A program made the position numbers and the translations under genes. From Limnobacter parvus (GTDB lineage Bacteria > Pseudomonadota > Gammaproteobacteria > Burkholderiales > Burkholderiaceae_B), in NCBI RefSeq assembly GCF_024623725.1, contig NZ_JANKHG010000017.1:473265-537264 (forward strand): DNA of 64,000 bases, written 5' to 3'. Below the pieces are notes generated by a model. That model was given only the letters and a program-made list of their open reading frames with translations. It was not told where the DNA came from and did no database searches. Positions 63,406-64,000 of the stretch are shown here, piece by piece; position 1 is the first letter of the stretch, and each line of letters begins with the position of its first letter.

Positions 63406-64000
63406 TGTCTCCTTATAGTGCAATCCTTGGCACAGGCGCAAGCCTGCCAAGGCGTGCGGTTTCAAATCAAGAATTAACTGAGTTCCTGGCCGCCAAAGGC
63501 GTAGAAACCAGTGCTGAATGGATTGAAACGCGCACTGGTATCCAACAAAGATACCTCTGTGAACCTGATGAAACCAACAGCCAAATGGCGACCAAGGCCG
63601 CTTTGCGGGCTCTGACTGCTGCCAGCTTGTTGCCAGATCAAATCGACCTCATCATTCTTGCCACTTCAACTCCTGATCAGGTGTTTCCATCCACCGCTTG
63701 CGCAGTTCAAGCGGAAATTGGCGCTAAAAACGCCATGGCTTTCGATATTCAGGCCGTGTGCAGCGGCTTCGTGTATGCGCTCACCGTGGCCGATTCAATG
63801 ATTCGCGCCGGGCAAGCCCGCAACGCATTGGTGATTGGCTCTGAGGTGTTCAGCCGTTTAATGGACTGGCATGACCGAACCACTTGCGTGTTGTTCGGAG
63901 ATGGCGCGGGTGCGGTGGTTTTACAAGCCAGTGAAGCGCCAGGAGTAATGGGTTGCAAATTGCACTCAGATGGCACTTTGAGCGGTATATTGAATGCAAA
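63405..64000 (+). CDS. fabH: 3-oxoacyl-ACP synthase III, N-terminal part
   Basis: First ~198 residues of FabH; the gene runs off the right edge. The active-site Cys is C119 in IQAVCSGF, preceded by [12 protein letters not shown] and followed by [11 protein letters not shown]. The enzyme starts fatty acid synthesis by joining acetyl-CoA to malonyl-ACP. The His and Asn of the triad lie beyond the window. Confidence 0.95.
   Translation, partial: MSPYSAILGTGASLPRRAVSNQELTEFLAAKGVETSAEWIETRTGIQQRYLCEPDETNSQMATKAALRALTAASLLPDQIDLIILATSTPDQVFPSTACAVQAEIGAKNAMAFDIQAVCSGFVYALTVADSMIRAGQARNALVIGSEVFSRLMDWHDRTTCVLFGDGAGAVVLQASEAPGVMGCKLHSDGTLSGILNA

Overview
The window looks like chromosomal DNA of a Burkholderiales betaproteobacterium, and a Limnobacter-like organism is my best guess. 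This rests on the mix of a cyanophycin synthetase start beside the DUF1854/ABC pair, a betaproteobacterial-type flhDC, a Cys-type periplasmic formate dehydrogenase with DUF3305/DUF3306 partners, and the yceD-rpmF-plsX-fabH order. GC is moderate. Genes are densely packed with many 1-8 nt overlaps and several TTG/GTG starts. I see no tRNA, rRNA, CRISPR, insertion sequence or prophage.

Layout. 1-3.0 kb: start of a cyanophycin synthetase (minus), divergent from a DUF1854-ABC transporter and a DUF1854 protein. 3.1-4.0 kb: flhDC flagellar master regulator. 4.2-7.0 kb: alpha/beta hydrolase, amidase and YchJ. 7.0-7.7 kb: small heat-shock gene with a sigma32-type promoter and a ROSE-like RNA thermometer. 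7.7-12.8 kb: an overlapping three-gene unit of a secreted TPR-CHAT protein, a CHASE2 adenylate cyclase and an exported unknown. 12.8-15.2 kb: 5-oxoprolinase pxpBCA. 15.2-19.7 kb: Cys-cluster protein, cNMP/CBS/DUF294 protein, DnaQ-like exonuclease and tRNA selenouridine synthase. 19.7-23.9 kb: lipid-catabolism operon (fadH, two hot-dog proteins, Fe-alcohol dehydrogenase). 24.1-29.7 kb: FtsX-type permease, truncated haemoglobin, RmuC and asparaginase. 29.7-36.8 kb: a type I secretion operon with a Pro/Cys-rich candidate substrate. 36.9-40.7 kb: moaA-fdhD-mobA-moeA. 40.8-50.1 kb: formate dehydrogenase locus, whose large operon has a textbook sigma54 promoter. 50.1-53.3 kb: a four-gene RiPP-like cluster on the minus strand. 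53.4-56.8 kb: rne with a long leader. 56.8-61.4 kb: rluC, HAD phosphatase, Rieske protein, sppA, tetrapyrrole-methylase-family enzyme and maf. 61.4-64.0 kb: yceD, rpmF, plsX and the start of fabH.

The most novel item is the 50.1-53.3 kb cluster. A 74-residue peptide ending in an aromatic GGFVW tail, with a very strong ribosome site and its own candidate promoter, is followed by two mutually similar radical SAM enzymes with extra cysteine clusters and by a heme-oxygenase-like diiron (HDO) protein. The genes overlap or nearly abut. Architecture and order suggest a peptide natural product or peptide-derived cofactor pathway that I cannot match to a characterised one. Second-tier items are the type I secretion operon with a 12-G homopolymer inside its candidate substrate, the CHAT/CHASE2-cyclase module, the RNA thermometer, and the pseudoknot-capable repeats downstream of sppA.
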